Counted from the stretch's first letter, positions 27,179 to 36,208 are shown. The stretch is DNA of 64,000 bases from Enterococcus sp. 9E7_DIV0242 (GCF_002140975.2 NZ_CP147247.1:3225001-3289000); one strand, 5' to 3'. Numbers and translations are program-made. The notes: generated by a model not told the origin, from the sequence alone.

Positions 27179-28330
27179 TCAGTTAATCGTGATTGAGGTG
27201 TTCTTTCTATTTGATAAATAATTTCCTCCAAGTTCTTGGTAACGTGACTGATCGGAAAGCATCCGATAAATGATTCGCAACAGTAGATGTACTGTCGCAA
27301 TAATTGCTTTTTTATGACCGGCGTTCTTTCTTAAACGAAAGAAAAATGCCCGTATTCGATTAGATTTCCCTTGGGAAATCGCCGCTGCTCCTTGAGCCAA
27401 TACTTTTTTCAAATAAGAATTGCCTTTCCTTACTCTTTTACTTCGCGTTTTTCCGGCGCTCTGGTTGTTTCCTGGACAGACCCCCGCCCATGAAGCTAAA
27501 TGCCCGGCTGTCGGAAATACCGACATATCTAACCCAATTTCTGCTAGTACAACAGCTGCCGTTCGGCGATTGATTCCTGGTATTTCCTCTAAACGTTCCA
27601 CATACTCTTCATAAGGCGCGAGATAGTCGTTGATTGTTTCTTCGACTTCTTTTATTTGATTTTCCAAACACTCGATTTGAGTGAGATGAAGAGCTAACAT
27701 TTTACGATAATGTGGTGTCATAAATCCTTCTAAGGATTCCATCAATTGAGGAACTTTTCTACGCAAAGTCGTATAAACACACGTAAGAATGAGACTTTCT
27801 GTAATGGATTTGTCCTCAATCAAGGCATAAAGTAAGGCTCTTCCGGATTTCCCATAGATATCTTTTATCACTGAAGTTAATTTGATTCCGGCATTCTGTA
27901 AGACCATATGCCCGCGATTCTTTTCCCGAGTCAAGTCTCTCAATTCCTGAATCGGTTCCGGTGGAACGAAACTGGTAGGAACGACCCCCAAACGAGTAAG
28001 GCGGGCGATCCATTCCGCATCCTTCATATCGGTTTTCTTCCCTGGGATATTTTTGATCTGACGAGGATTGGCCAATTGTAGCTCAAAATGGTTCTGTAGA
28101 ATCCGCCAGACACATTTCCAATAGACTCCAGTACTTTCCATACTGATATGTGTGACGTCATAGGACACCAACCAATCAGATAATTCGAACAACCCACGAG
28201 TAGTGGTATCGAAGCTGGCGAAAAACTTTTCCGGGCGTTTTTTTCCATCAATAGAGCGAATAACACAGGCAACAATGACTTTTTGATGGATGTCTAATCC
28301 AGCACAACAAGAACGAAGTACATCTTCCAT
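27179..28330 (-). CDS. IS110-family transposase (second, different copy)
   Basis: 383 residues. CAGLDIHQKVIVACVI (Asp), ISMESTGVYWK (Glu), GKKTDMKDAEWIARL (Asp), C-terminal GINRRTAAVVLAEIG and GNNQSAGKTRSKRVRKG with the Ser. Only distantly similar to copy 1. Compared with usual relatives a stretch between LRDLTR and EKNR seems about a dozen residues short (family memory, not an alignment), so it may be an inactive deletion variant. AGGAGG precedes the ATG. Confidence 0.85.
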   Translation of the reverse strand: MEDVLRSCCAGLDIHQKVIVACVIRSIDGKKRPEKFFASFDTTTRGLFELSDWLVSYDVTHISMESTGVYWKCVWRILQNHFELQLANPRQIKNIPGKKTDMKDAEWIARLTRLGVVPTSFVPPEPIQELRDLTREKNRGHMVLQNAGIKLTSVIKDIYGKSGRALLYALIEDKSITESLILTCVYTTLRRKVPQLMESLEGFMTPHYRKMLALHLTQIECLENQIKEVEETINDYLAPYEEYVERLEEIPGINRRTAAVVLAEIGLDMSVFPTAGHLASWAGVCPGNNQSAGKTRSKRVRKGNSYLKKVLAQGAAAISQGKSNRIRAFFFRLRKNAGHKKAIIATVHLLLRIIYRMLSDQSRYQELGGNYLSNRKNTSITIN

Positions 28331-28489
28331 AATAAAAAACCTCCTTGAAAAAAAGGGCAGAAGAGGCTATTCTACTTATAGAAACGATTTATTTTTATAC
28401 GCAGGTTCTATGACCTAATGATTGGTACAAATAAGTAGAATGATCTAGTTTGTCACTCAAGGTCAACTTGGAGAAGAACCTCAATAAGT
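28331..28489 (-). ncRNA. Putative bridge RNA region of the second IS110 element
   Basis: The region 5' of the transposase has an 11-bp inverted repeat, ATTCTACTTAT at 28369-28379 and ATAAGTAGAAT at 28431-28441, enclosing about 50 nt. By position it is the expected bridge RNA locus. The exact RNA ends are unknown. Confidence 0.4.
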
Positions 28490-28559
28490 AATCGACCTAC
28501 AGGTCATTTCCTGTCAGTTTTAGTATGACAGGAAATGACCTGTAGGTCGATTCTTTTTT
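28490..28559 (+). terminator. 27-bp perfect hairpin with T run
   Basis: Arms 28490-28516 and 28526-28552 are exactly complementary over 27 bp with a 9-base loop, followed by CTTTTTT. It is an unusually strong terminator on the plus strand, lying in DNA that may be the 5' part of the IS1182-like element. Confidence 0.85.
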
Positions 28560-28697
28560 GTTTTCATTCTGTTTGGTGGCGGGAACCGCCATGGGTGTTT
28601 GGTGTGCTCCCCGTCAATAGGACAGTGAAATAGTAAAATAGATTTGCAGACTACTTATCAAAATAGATAGGTAGTCTTTTTGATATAGTTCGATGAT

Positions 28698-29153
28698 TTA
28701 AGCAGCTTTATAATAATTATTGTGAAACTCTATAGGTGTCATTATCTGTAGTCTTCGTTGATAACGCCCAGTATTGTAATACTCAATATAGCTAGAGATC
28801 ATGGCAACGAGTTTCTCACGACTAGTGAACTTGCGTCCATAGTAGTTCTCTCGTTTAAGCATTCCCCAAAAACCTTCCATTGGCCCGTTGTCGATACATT
28901 TCCCTACACGAGACATACTCGGAATCATGCCGGCTTTTGTGATTCGGGTAAAAAAGTCAGCGTGGGTGTATTGAAACCCTTGGTCACTGTGAAAAAGAGG
29001 GTGAGCCTTTGGCTCTAACTCAACCGCTTGATCAAACGTATTGAAAACCAGATTCAAATCATTGGTATCACCTAGTGCATAAGTGACAATGCGATGATCA
29101 TAGAGATCAAGTATCGCACTTAAATAGAGTTTATGCACAGTGGAACCAATAAA
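28698..29153 (-). pseudogene. IS150-like transposase orfB, C-terminal part (separated by IS21)
   Basis: Carries the end of the rve/DDE integrase core: FIGSTVHKLYLSAILDLYDHRIVTYALGD, HSDQGFQYTHADF (second Asp) and DNGPMEGFWGMLKRENYY (Glu). Joining it to the part at 31525-31966 after removing the IS21 and one ATACT gives an uninterrupted frame (VSEFKYFIGSTVHKLYL). Confidence 0.88.
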
Positions 29154-29270
29154 ATACTTGTTTATGCTAGTTTAAAAAGGGGCCACTTTTCATAGAAACG
29201 ATGGTTGAAAAAGGGACCACTACTAACTCACAATAAGTAAAGAATCAATTTACTTATTGGAGGTCTTGGA

Positions 29271-30737
29271 GTGATAACTTTTATGGATAAATTAACAATC
29301 ATTCGTCTGCTGGAAGGTGGCCGTTCTCAACGTTCTGTTGCGAAAGAACTGGGTCTCAATCGAAAAACTGTTGGTCGTTACTGGCGGCAGTATCAAGCAG
29401 CACAACGATCATTGGAACAAGATCCTGCCAATCCGATAAAAAAAGAGCAGTTAACGGCTCCACCAACTTATCAAACAGAGAATAGGCAACCTAGAAAATA
29501 TACACCTGAAATCGACCAACGGGTCGAAGAAATTCTCGCATTTGATCAATTAAAAGCCAAACAGCTTGGTCCTCATAAACAACGATTGACCACTGTAGCG
29601 ATTCACGAAATGTTGGTATCAGAAGGGTTTGATATTGGACAGAGTACATTACGTCCATATATTCGAGAAAAACTTCAAGCAAAAAAAGAGGCGTATATCA
29701 AGCAGCTTTACCCATTGGGTTATCGAACCGAGTTTGATTTTGGTGAAGTAAAATGTCTGATCAACCAACAAAAGAGAACATTGACGATCGCGGTATTCTC
29801 TTGCCCAGCTTCTGGTTACCGCTGGGGAAAGCTCTATGAATCTGCCAACCAACAGGTTTTCTTGGATGCCCATATTTGTTTCTTTGAACAGCTTCAGGGT
29901 GTTTACTCTACGGTTGTTTATGACAATATGCGAAACGTAGTGAAACGCTTTGTCGGCCGACATGAGAAGGAACTCAATGACGAGTTAGTGAAAATGGCTC
30001 TTTATTATCGCTTTGAGCCAGTGGTGACCAATCCCTTCAGCGGCCATGAAAAGGGACACGTAGAGAAAAGTGTGCAGGTTTTACGCCGAAAAGCGTTCAC
30101 AAAACAGTATGAGTTTGAATCGATTGGACATGCCCAAAAACATTTAGATCAAGCTATACTTGAATTAAACTTAGACTCGACGATCGCTGTGGAACAGGCA
30201 CAATTACAGCCGCTCCGAGGATTTTATGACTACGGTATCACTACAAAGCAAACCGTAGATAAATATAGTTTTGTCCATGTGAATGGCAACTACTATTCCG
30301 TTCCAGATTATCTGGTTGGTCAGAAAGTCATCGTGAAACGTTATCTCAATGAACTGAAAATTGTCGGTTCCAGCCAGATTATCGCGACACACCTTATTCA
30401 GAAGGGAGAAAAGCAATACTCGATCGATATTCGTCATTATTTAACGACTTTTTTACGGAAGCCTAAGTCATTGGAACACTCGCTTGTTTTGAAGAAGACA
30501 CCTAAGTTGCGGCATTGTTTTCTTCAGTATTATCAAAAGACCCCGCGTAGATTTCTTCAATTTATTGAAAATCATTTAAGTATCTCTTTGGATCAATTGA
30601 TCATCCAGTTAGAAGAAGAAGCGTTGAAAGACCATAAGGTCTCTAAAACACCACCTAGTCGAGCGGTAAATGAAGCGAGAAACCAACTGCAGGAATATAA
30701 TCTGATCCACCAAGTGAGAAAGGCGGCCAATAAATGA
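29271..30737 (+). CDS. istA: IS21-family transposase IstA
   Basis: 488 residues (start GTG 29271; the ATG at 29283 is an alternative). N-terminal HTH (TIIRLLEGGRSQRSVAKELGLNRKTVGRYWRQYQ), rve core (EFDFGEVKCLI with Asp, VVYDNMRNVV with Asp, GHEKGHVEKSVQVLRRKAF with Glu) and a C-terminal beta-barrel-like region. Overlaps istB by 4 bp (ATGA), usual for IS21. Confidence 0.93.
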   Translation: MITFMDKLTIIRLLEGGRSQRSVAKELGLNRKTVGRYWRQYQAAQRSLEQDPANPIKKEQLTAPPTYQTENRQPRKYTPEIDQRVEEILAFDQLKAKQLGPHKQRLTTVAIHEMLVSEGFDIGQSTLRPYIREKLQAKKEAYIKQLYPLGYRTEFDFGEVKCLINQQKRTLTIAVFSCPASGYRWGKLYESANQQVFLDAHICFFEQLQGVYSTVVYDNMRNVVKRFVGRHEKELNDELVKMALYYRFEPVVTNPFSGHEKGHVEKSVQVLRRKAFTKQYEFESIGHAQKHLDQAILELNLDSTIAVEQAQLQPLRGFYDYGITTKQTVDKYSFVHVNGNYYSVPDYLVGQKVIVKRYLNELKIVGSSQIIATHLIQKGEKQYSIDIRHYLTTFLRKPKSLEHSLVLKKTPKLRHCFLQYYQKTPRRFLQFIENHLSISLDQLIIQLEEEALKDHKVSKTPPSRAVNEARNQLQEYNLIHQVRKAANK

Positions 30738-31465
30738 TCGAAGCATATGCCAAGCAATTAAAATTACCTTATCTGAAGAAAAACTATTCCACTTTACTCC
30801 AGCAAGCGATCGACCTGGATCAAAATTTTGAGGAGTTTCTTACACAGCTGCTTACGTTAGAGATTGAACAGCGGCAAAACAATCGGATTCAAACACTGAT
30901 TCGTCAATCAAAATTGCCAAGTAAAGTGACGTTCGATGACTACATGGACAGTCATTTAGAAGTGAAAATGAAGAAACAAATCAAAGAGTTGAAAACATTA
31001 CGATTCATCGATCAAAAAGAGAATCTTATTTTAATGGGCAATCCTGGCGTTGGGAAAACCCATTTAGCAACTGTTCTCGGAATGGAAGCCTGTCTTTCCG
31101 GAAAAAGTGTCCTCTTTACGAATATCCCTAACTTGGTCATCGAACTAAAAGAATCCATGAGTGCGAACCAGTTGAATTTTTATAAGCGCCGGTTTGGCAA
31201 ATACGACTTAGTTATTCTAGATGAATTAGGTTATGTGTCATTTGATCAAATAGGAAGCGAGATTCTCTTTAATCTTCTCTCGAATCGAACGACTGCCGGC
31301 TCGATGATCATCACGACGAACCTGTCCTTCGATCGCTGGGAAGAAACCTTTAAAGATCCAATGCTTACAGCAGCAATGGTGGACCGTTTGGCCCATCGGG
31401 CTCATGTGTTGGATCTCAGTGGTCCATCTTTTCGTGTAGAAGATACAAAGAAATGGCTAAACTAA
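30734..31465 (+). CDS. istB: IS21 helper ATPase IstB
   Basis: 243 residues of the DnaA/DnaC-like AAA+ helper family: Walker A GNPGVGKTHLA near residue 102, Walker B LVILDELGY, sensor IITTNLSF. Assists IstA in target selection. Complete. Confidence 0.94.
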   Translation: MIEAYAKQLKLPYLKKNYSTLLQQAIDLDQNFEEFLTQLLTLEIEQRQNNRIQTLIRQSKLPSKVTFDDYMDSHLEVKMKKQIKELKTLRFIDQKENLILMGNPGVGKTHLATVLGMEACLSGKSVLFTNIPNLVIELKESMSANQLNFYKRRFGKYDLVILDELGYVSFDQIGSEILFNLLSNRTTAGSMIITTNLSFDRWEETFKDPMLTAAMVDRLAHRAHVLDLSGPSFRVEDTKKWLN

Positions 31466-31524
31466 TTTTTGGCCCCTTTTTGAATCATCCAGTGGCCCCT
31501 TTTTCAGTTGCGTTTAACAATACT

Positions 31525-31966
31525 TGAATTCAGAAACATCAGTTACCCATTTCTGATTGGGTTTCTCCGCGTGAAACTGCCGATTCAAGATATTCTTCGC
31601 TTTATGGTAAGGCACATAAGCATGCCTCGTGATGCAATTCGCTGGATGCTTAATCATAGACTGGATTTGTTCATGACGACAGATGCGCAAAACCCGTTTA
31701 TCATTAATAATCATGTGATAGGTTCGTTTCAGTTCATCTTTGATGCGGCGATACCCCATATCCGGATGTTTCTCGTGGATGGTATGGATTATCTCTGCAA
31801 CTTGACGATTCGCTTGTTCGCGCATACTTTTCGGTTGTTTTAACCAGTTATAATAGGCTGAACGTGTGACTTGCAGGAAGGTGCACATCGGTTGGATAGG
31901 ATACTTTTTTTCTTCGTGTAAGCGCTTGATCGCCTGATAAGCTAAAGCTTTTTTGAATTGCCCCAA
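31525..31966 (-). pseudogene. IS150-like transposase orfB, N-terminal part (cut by IS21)
   Basis: Contains the HTH_21 region (MGYRRIKDELKRTYHMIINDKRVLRIC) and the start of the DDE core (NQKWVTDVSEFKY, first Asp), then ends in IS21 sequence. orfB starts with TTG only; expression is expected by -1 frameshifting from orfA. Confidence 0.88.
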
Positions 31967-32646
31967 CGATTCCTCCCTTCTAATTCCTTTAGTTTTTTTA
32001 ACAAGTCGTTCTCCATGGTCAAACGCTCAATTTCTCTCTTCAACTTAGCCATTTCAATAGCGGTTTCTTCCTCCGAAGTACGGCTAATCTGCTGGGCTTT
32101 CCGTCGACCGCGTCGATCTTGTAGTCCTTCAACTCCCAAAGCTTCATACTTCTTTACCCAGTTGTAAACATTTTGATAGGAGACCTGGTATTTAATTGCC
32201 ATAGCGCCATAGTCCTTATCATGTGCCAGACAATCCAACACAATCATTTGACGTTCTTGTTGACTGGTTTCACGAGATTGACTCATTCTACTTCCACCAC
32301 TTTCTGACTTGAAGTCTTTATGAGTATTATACCTCCTGACCCAATTAATTAGCTGTGTTTTACTTCTTAATCCATATTTATGGGCGATAGTCATCAGACT
32401 TCCATAGCCAGCGAGGTATTCGTGAACAGCTGCCAGTTTAAGTTCTTTGGGATAGCTCTTATAATTCAAAGGGGGCAGTAAGCCCGTGGGACCTTCACTT
32501 TTATATAAGGCACACCATTGCCTCATCGTTTCTGTGGAGACAGTTGCTTTCTTCGCTGCACTACTTAAACTGATTTCATGTCTGAGGTATCTTTCGACAA
32601 TTTCTACGCGTTCTTCTGGGCTGAGATGTATTCTTCTTTTTTTCAT
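31942..32646 (-). CDS. IS150-like transposase orfA
   Basis: 234 residues with two HTH modules (SLSSAAKKATVSTETMRQW and AIKYQVSYQNVYNWVKKY) and a C-terminal leucine-rich coiled coil (LKREIERLTMENDLLKKLKELEG). The frame overlaps orfB at A6G (minus strand of 31948-31954), the classical -1 slippery sequence of IS3 elements. Intact. Confidence 0.9.
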   Translation of the reverse strand: MKKRRIHLSPEERVEIVERYLRHEISLSSAAKKATVSTETMRQWCALYKSEGPTGLLPPLNYKSYPKELKLAAVHEYLAGYGSLMTIAHKYGLRSKTQLINWVRRYNTHKDFKSESGGSRMSQSRETSQQERQMIVLDCLAHDKDYGAMAIKYQVSYQNVYNWVKKYEALGVEGLQDRRGRRKAQQISRTSEEETAIEMAKLKREIERLTMENDLLKKLKELEGRNRWGNSKKL

Positions 32647-32706
32647 GCTAAATACCCCTATCTAGGATTTAATTATTTCCTTGTCCTAGATAGGGGTAGC
32701 ATACCA

Positions 32707-32722
32707 GTTTGTCACAGTCCCT
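32707..32722 (-). repeat. Possible outer terminal repeat of the IS1182-like element
   Basis: Read on the minus strand this gives GGGACTGTGACAAAC, close to GGGGGCTGTGACATAAC at the other end (about 21920). If correct, it closes a single 10.8-kb nested insertion. It rests on a short match. Confidence 0.45.
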
Positions 32723-32810
32723 TTTTTTATGAGAGAAAACTTTAGTTGTCTAGATTACATAACATGAATCGTTTTAAGTAACATACCTCTTTTTAGGTAG
32801 AAAGGATTTT

Positions 32811-32840
32811 AACAGCAGCTGGAAAAACTGCTGTTTTTTT
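32811..32840 (+). terminator. Orphan terminator
   Basis: ACAGCAG / CTGCTGT stem with TTTTTTT. No plus-strand gene remains upstream; it may mark a gene lost to the IS insertions. Confidence 0.7.
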
Positions 32841-32866
32841 GTACTTTTTACGTGGAAATTATTTAA

Positions 32867-33292
32867 ACTCTTGCACTTATTTTAGCACAACAATTATTTT
32901 GGCGGATTTTATTTGGAATTACTTTGTTACTTTTATTTAGCGCTAATATAATTTTTAGTAAACAAACGACGTTTGCTCCAGTTGATAAAGAGGGTTCTAT
33001 TGGACATAAATCAATTCCTGCAGAAGAGCAGCTTTCTAATATATTGAGTATAAATGGGGTAATAGAAACAATATACACAGTTGAGGTGATGAATCCCACT
33101 ATAATGGCTGTCTTAAAAGATACAGAAATATTTGGTGATAATTTATGGTTTGGTAGTGAATATGCTAGTCCGAAGTATGATGACTCGTATTCATTATTAG
33201 ATATGTCTGTATCTTATTTGCATGGTGAACCATACATTTTAGAAACTGGCGAAAGATTGGATAGTGATATGGATCCAATGTTGCAACATTAG
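32867..33292 (+). pseudogene. Hypothetical membrane-anchored protein, probably lacking its proper start
   Basis: The frame opens after a TAA at 32864 and reads TLALILAQQLFWRILFGITLLLLFSANIIF, a strong membrane segment, followed by a soluble part with LSNILSINGVIETIYTVEVMNPTIMAVLKDTEIFGDNLWF. The only good start (TTG at 32924) falls inside the membrane helix and has no ribosome site. It follows the IS cluster by 150 bp and is AT-rich. I do not recognise the family; it may be a decayed lipoprotein-like gene. Confidence 0.45.
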
Positions 33293-33462
33293 GAGAAATT
33301 TGTGAAGACCTATTTTTCTATATATATTAACGATTTTCGACAGATAACCATCGCTTATCGATGCCATGTACATTGCTATATACACAATCGAAATAAGTAT
33401 ATGTGGTATTTGTACCAGAGAATGATGATGTGGCTTGAGAAGCGTATCAACCAAGTCTCATT

Positions 33463-33639
33463 TCAACCCAACGGGTTTCGTCCTAATTCTATCACTCTGA
33501 TTTCCGGAATCACTGTTCTTGTCAAGTGTAAACTTAGACTTGGAGTGCTGTCATCTTCAATAATATCTCTAGCCTTCTCTAAAGTTATGGGGTTAGGGTT
33601 TGTTTCACAATTTAACTTAATTACAGGTCCACTTACCAT
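33463..33639 (-). CDS. Small hypothetical protein (58 residues)
   Basis: The minus-strand frame reads MVSGPVIKLNCETNPNPITLE, KARDIIEDDSTPSLSLHLTR and TVIPEIRVIELGRNPLG. The balanced composition looks coding. The frame is open upstream for 11 more codons without a start codon and there is no good ribosome site near the ATG, so it may be the remnant of a larger gene. Family not recognised. The rest of 33293-33961 holds nothing else I can support; a TATAAT at 33888-33893 may belong to the promoter of the next gene. Confidence 0.35.
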   Translation of the reverse strand: MVSGPVIKLNCETNPNPITLEKARDIIEDDSTPSLSLHLTRTVIPEIRVIELGRNPLG

Positions 33640-33961
33640 ATTATAGACGAAAGCTTCCCTTGAAAAAAAACGTTAGGTAGTTGAAGTACCTTTTCACTAT
33701 AGAAAATGCAGTAGTTTCCAACATTACAGTAATCAGTAACTTTCTAATTTTCCTATTTTGGTATCTTATTACATTATTAACGATATTGCAAACGTTCATC
33801 GAAGGAAATTATTTGTTTCTAAAAGTTTTTTTAAAATAAAAAAAGAGGATTTTTTGCGAACTTTATGTCCGCTTTTTAATGGTAATCTATAATTATCAAA
33901 AAGACGTTTTTGTAAATATTACTTGTTAGGCCTAATAAATAGAAATTGAGGAGGAAAAAAT

Positions 33962-36130
33962 ATGGTTAACGATCCGTTAATGTTTAAAGTGCAAAAATGG
34001 TTAAACGATACGTACGTAGGAAAATCAGGATTCTATATAGTAGAATTGACTGGAAAAACTGGTTGGGATACGGTAAATGCACTAACAAGAGCACTACAAA
34101 TAGAACTTGGAATAAGCGAGTTGTCTAACAACTTTGGGCCGACTACTTACCGACTTTTTGATCAAATTGCACCCACTTTAAAAATCAATGGTAGCTACTC
34201 AACTAACGTAGTTAAGATCTTGCAATGTGCATTATGGTGTAAAGGATATAATGCATACGATCAAACTTATTTCGGAGAATTTACTACTTATACAGAAAGA
34301 GCAATAAAGCAAATTCGGGTAGACTGTGGTCTTGCCGACAGTATCGATGACTCTAGAGCAGTGGGGAATTTGAACTCGATGCTTATGAAGGCTATTCTAA
34401 ATATGCAGTCATTTGTACTGATCCCTTGGGGAGACCATCGTATAAGAGATATGCAGAGAAAATTGAACAGAGAGTATTACCCTTACTTTGGTTTGCTACC
34501 CTGTGATGGTGTTTATCAACGGGACACGAACCAAGCGATTATTTATGGGCTACAATGTGAGATGGGAATGCCTGTGGGAACAGCGAATGGTTTCTTCGGG
34601 GTTGGGACAACTGCTGGATGCCCTACATTGAGTAAAACACAGGGAACAGCAGCTAATATTAAATTATTACAATACGCTTTATATGTAAATGGAGAGTATA
34701 CTTGGTTGTTTGATGGCAAGTTCTCTGAACATGTAGAAAAAGCTGTAATCAATTTCAGGAAGTTTATGAAAATTGGAAATCAAAACTCACCTATCGCAGA
34801 TATGCCAGTTATTAAAGCATTGCTATCTACTACCGGGGATACCGCTCGGTCAGCACAAGGATTTGATGCTTCAACTAGAATGACTCAGGAAATGATTAAC
34901 ACTGTGAAATCTTCTGGAATGAGCTATGCGGGACGCTATTTGACGGGAACCGTTGGTGTGGGTGCAAATAGAAGAGCTAAAAATTTGACTATTCCAGAGG
35001 CAAAATTATTGCTGGAAAATGGAATCAATATTATTCCAATCTACCAAGATAATAGCGCTCAACTTTCGGATTATACTAGGAAAATTGGAGAAATCGATGG
35101 GAATGCAGCGTTTCAACGAGCATTTGAATTGGGGCTGCCAGCAGATACTATTATTTATTTTGCAGTAGATGTCGATATAACTAGCGACCAAATAGAAGAA
35201 TATATTCTGCCATACTTCAAAGGAATAAATGATGCATTGGTTAGCTTTGGTTTAAAATGGGATTATTTTTACACGTACAGAATTGGTGTATATGGTCCAA
35301 GAAATGTCTGTAAAATACTTGCTGATAAAGGCTTGGCTAGTCCAAACTGCTACGTTTCCAATATGTCTTCAGGTTTTTCAGCAAACTTGGGATACCCTCA
35401 GCCGAGAGAATGGGCTTTTGATCAATTTTATGAACCACCTTATGGAGTAGGTTCTGGTGCAGGACATATTTACATTGATAAAGTGGCTGTTTCGGGAAAA
35501 GATTCAGGAGTTAGCCATATTCAACCTGAAATGAATCAAATGAAAGAATTACTGAAGGAATTGAATCTGCCTTCTTTGACTAACTCACTAAATAGTGGGT
35601 CTATACTATTCGGAAAAGAAGTAACAATTGCAGATTTAGGTGTTGCTAAATTAACATTCAAGCCAACATTTGGTCTTTCACCAACACAAGGAGATCAAAT
35701 ATTTAATATTTCCAATGGAAAGCTTGATGCAAAATTTACTCAGGAGCTTGCTAAAAATTTTGATGCTACTTATATACAAAGTTTGAAAGATGGTGCAGAG
35801 TCTCTTTCCGCAAGAGTCAAGAATGGTAATATCTCAGTTGCTGTAGGGGCAACCTCTTCTGGGAAAATCTCATACGCAGTCACTGTAAATGTTATTGATC
35901 ATGAGTTTGAACAAGGTGCAGGAAAAGTTTCGTTTTCTTTTACCTTCAAAGTCGAAATTCAAAAAATATTTTTTGATGATAACCAATTAAGCGATGTTTG
36001 GGAAACATTAATGGTAGCTTCAGTAACAGTATTAGCAGTAGTAGCGGTTGTTCTGCTTTTTCTATCTTCGGGTGGGTTAGCATCAGTAGGGGCGCTGGCA
36101 ACATTTTTCTCTTTTTTGCTGATTCCTTAG
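33962..36130 (+). CDS. Peptidoglycan-binding / DUF1906-like glycoside hydrolase-fold protein with C-terminal hydrophobic hairpin
   Basis: 722 residues. About 1-290: two or three peptidoglycan-binding-like helical modules (VQKWLNDTYVG.., GKTGWDTVNALTRALQIELG, FGPTTYRLFD; KLLQYALYVNGEY). About 297-515: a DUF1906 (Rv2525c-like) TIM-barrel domain, AQGFDASTRM, SYAGRYLTGT, IIPIYQDN, IIYFAVDVDIT, REWAFDQFY. About 515-680: an unrecognised beta-rich domain. 681-722: two hydrophobic stretches split by SSGG (LMVASVTVLAVVAVVLLFL / LASVGALATFFSFLLIP). There is no N-terminal signal peptide despite the wall-binding modules. GAGGAGG precedes the ATG. AT-rich codon use suggests transfer. Role unknown; cell-wall enzyme, lysin or pore-forming effector are possible. 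Confidence 0.75.
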   Translation: MVNDPLMFKVQKWLNDTYVGKSGFYIVELTGKTGWDTVNALTRALQIELGISELSNNFGPTTYRLFDQIAPTLKINGSYSTNVVKILQCALWCKGYNAYDQTYFGEFTTYTERAIKQIRVDCGLADSIDDSRAVGNLNSMLMKAILNMQSFVLIPWGDHRIRDMQRKLNREYYPYFGLLPCDGVYQRDTNQAIIYGLQCEMGMPVGTANGFFGVGTTAGCPTLSKTQGTAANIKLLQYALYVNGEYTWLFDGKFSEHVEKAVINFRKFMKIGNQNSPIADMPVIKALLSTTGDTARSAQGFDASTRMTQEMINTVKSSGMSYAGRYLTGTVGVGANRRAKNLTIPEAKLLLENGINIIPIYQDNSAQLSDYTRKIGEIDGNAAFQRAFELGLPADTIIYFAVDVDITSDQIEEYILPYFKGINDALVSFGLKWDYFYTYRIGVYGPRNVCKILADKGLASPNCYVSNMSSGFSANLGYPQPREWAFDQFYEPPYGVGSGAGHIYIDKVAVSGKDSGVSHIQPEMNQMKELLKELNLPSLTNSLNSGSILFGKEVTIADLGVAKLTFKPTFGLSPTQGDQIFNISNGKLDAKFTQELAKNFDATYIQSLKDGAESLSARVKNGNISVAVGATSSGKISYAVTVNVIDHEFEQGAGKVSFSFTFKVEIQKIFFDDNQLSDVWETLMVASVTVLAVVAVVLLFLSSGGLASVGALATFFSFLLIP

Positions 36131-36154
36131 AATAAAATAAGAAAATTTAAAATT

Positions 36155-36188
36155 CCCCGAAAAAGTGCTTATGCCCCCTTTTTCGGGG
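36155..36188. terminator. Bidirectional terminator
   Basis: CCCCGAAAAAG / CTTTTTCGGGG between the convergent DUF1906-like gene and the membrane protein gene. Confidence 0.85.
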
Positions 36189-36208
36189 TGAACATTTTAG
36201 TAAATAGT

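Larger units (their letters stand above)
29159..31519 (+). mobile_element. IS21-family insertion sequence, complete, 5-bp target duplication
   Basis: Starts TGTTTATGC at 29159 and ends GTTTAACA at 31519 (TG...CA ends). The inverted terminal regions share AAAAAGGGGCCACT. ATACT flanks both sides (29154-29158 and 31520-31524). 2361 bp with istA and istB. Inserted within orfB of the IS150-like element. Confidence 0.92.
28600..32706 (-). mobile_element. IS3-family (IS150-like) insertion sequence, split by IS21, 3-bp target duplication
   Basis: Left end TGGTGTGCTCCCCGTCAA at 28600 and right end TGGTATGCTACCCCTATC read inward from 32706 share most of their first 31 bases. GTT flanks both sides (28597-28599, 32707-32709). 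It contains orfA and orfB; the latter is interrupted by a complete IS21. Without the IS21 the element would be about 1.74 kb. Confidence 0.88.

Noticed and set aside
31508..31843. 111-codon plus-strand frame over the IS150-like orfB
   Set aside because: Starts inside the IS21 end and is antisense to the transposase.
29159..32646. Composite transposon carrying cargo between IS copies
   Set aside because: The IS elements are all different families nested in each other, with no passenger gene between like copies.
33302..33646. 114-codon plus-strand frame starting with GTG after AGGAG
   Set aside because: The product is rich in Tyr, His and Trp without domain character, and the opposite strand (33463-33639) looks more protein-like. 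A real gene is not excluded.
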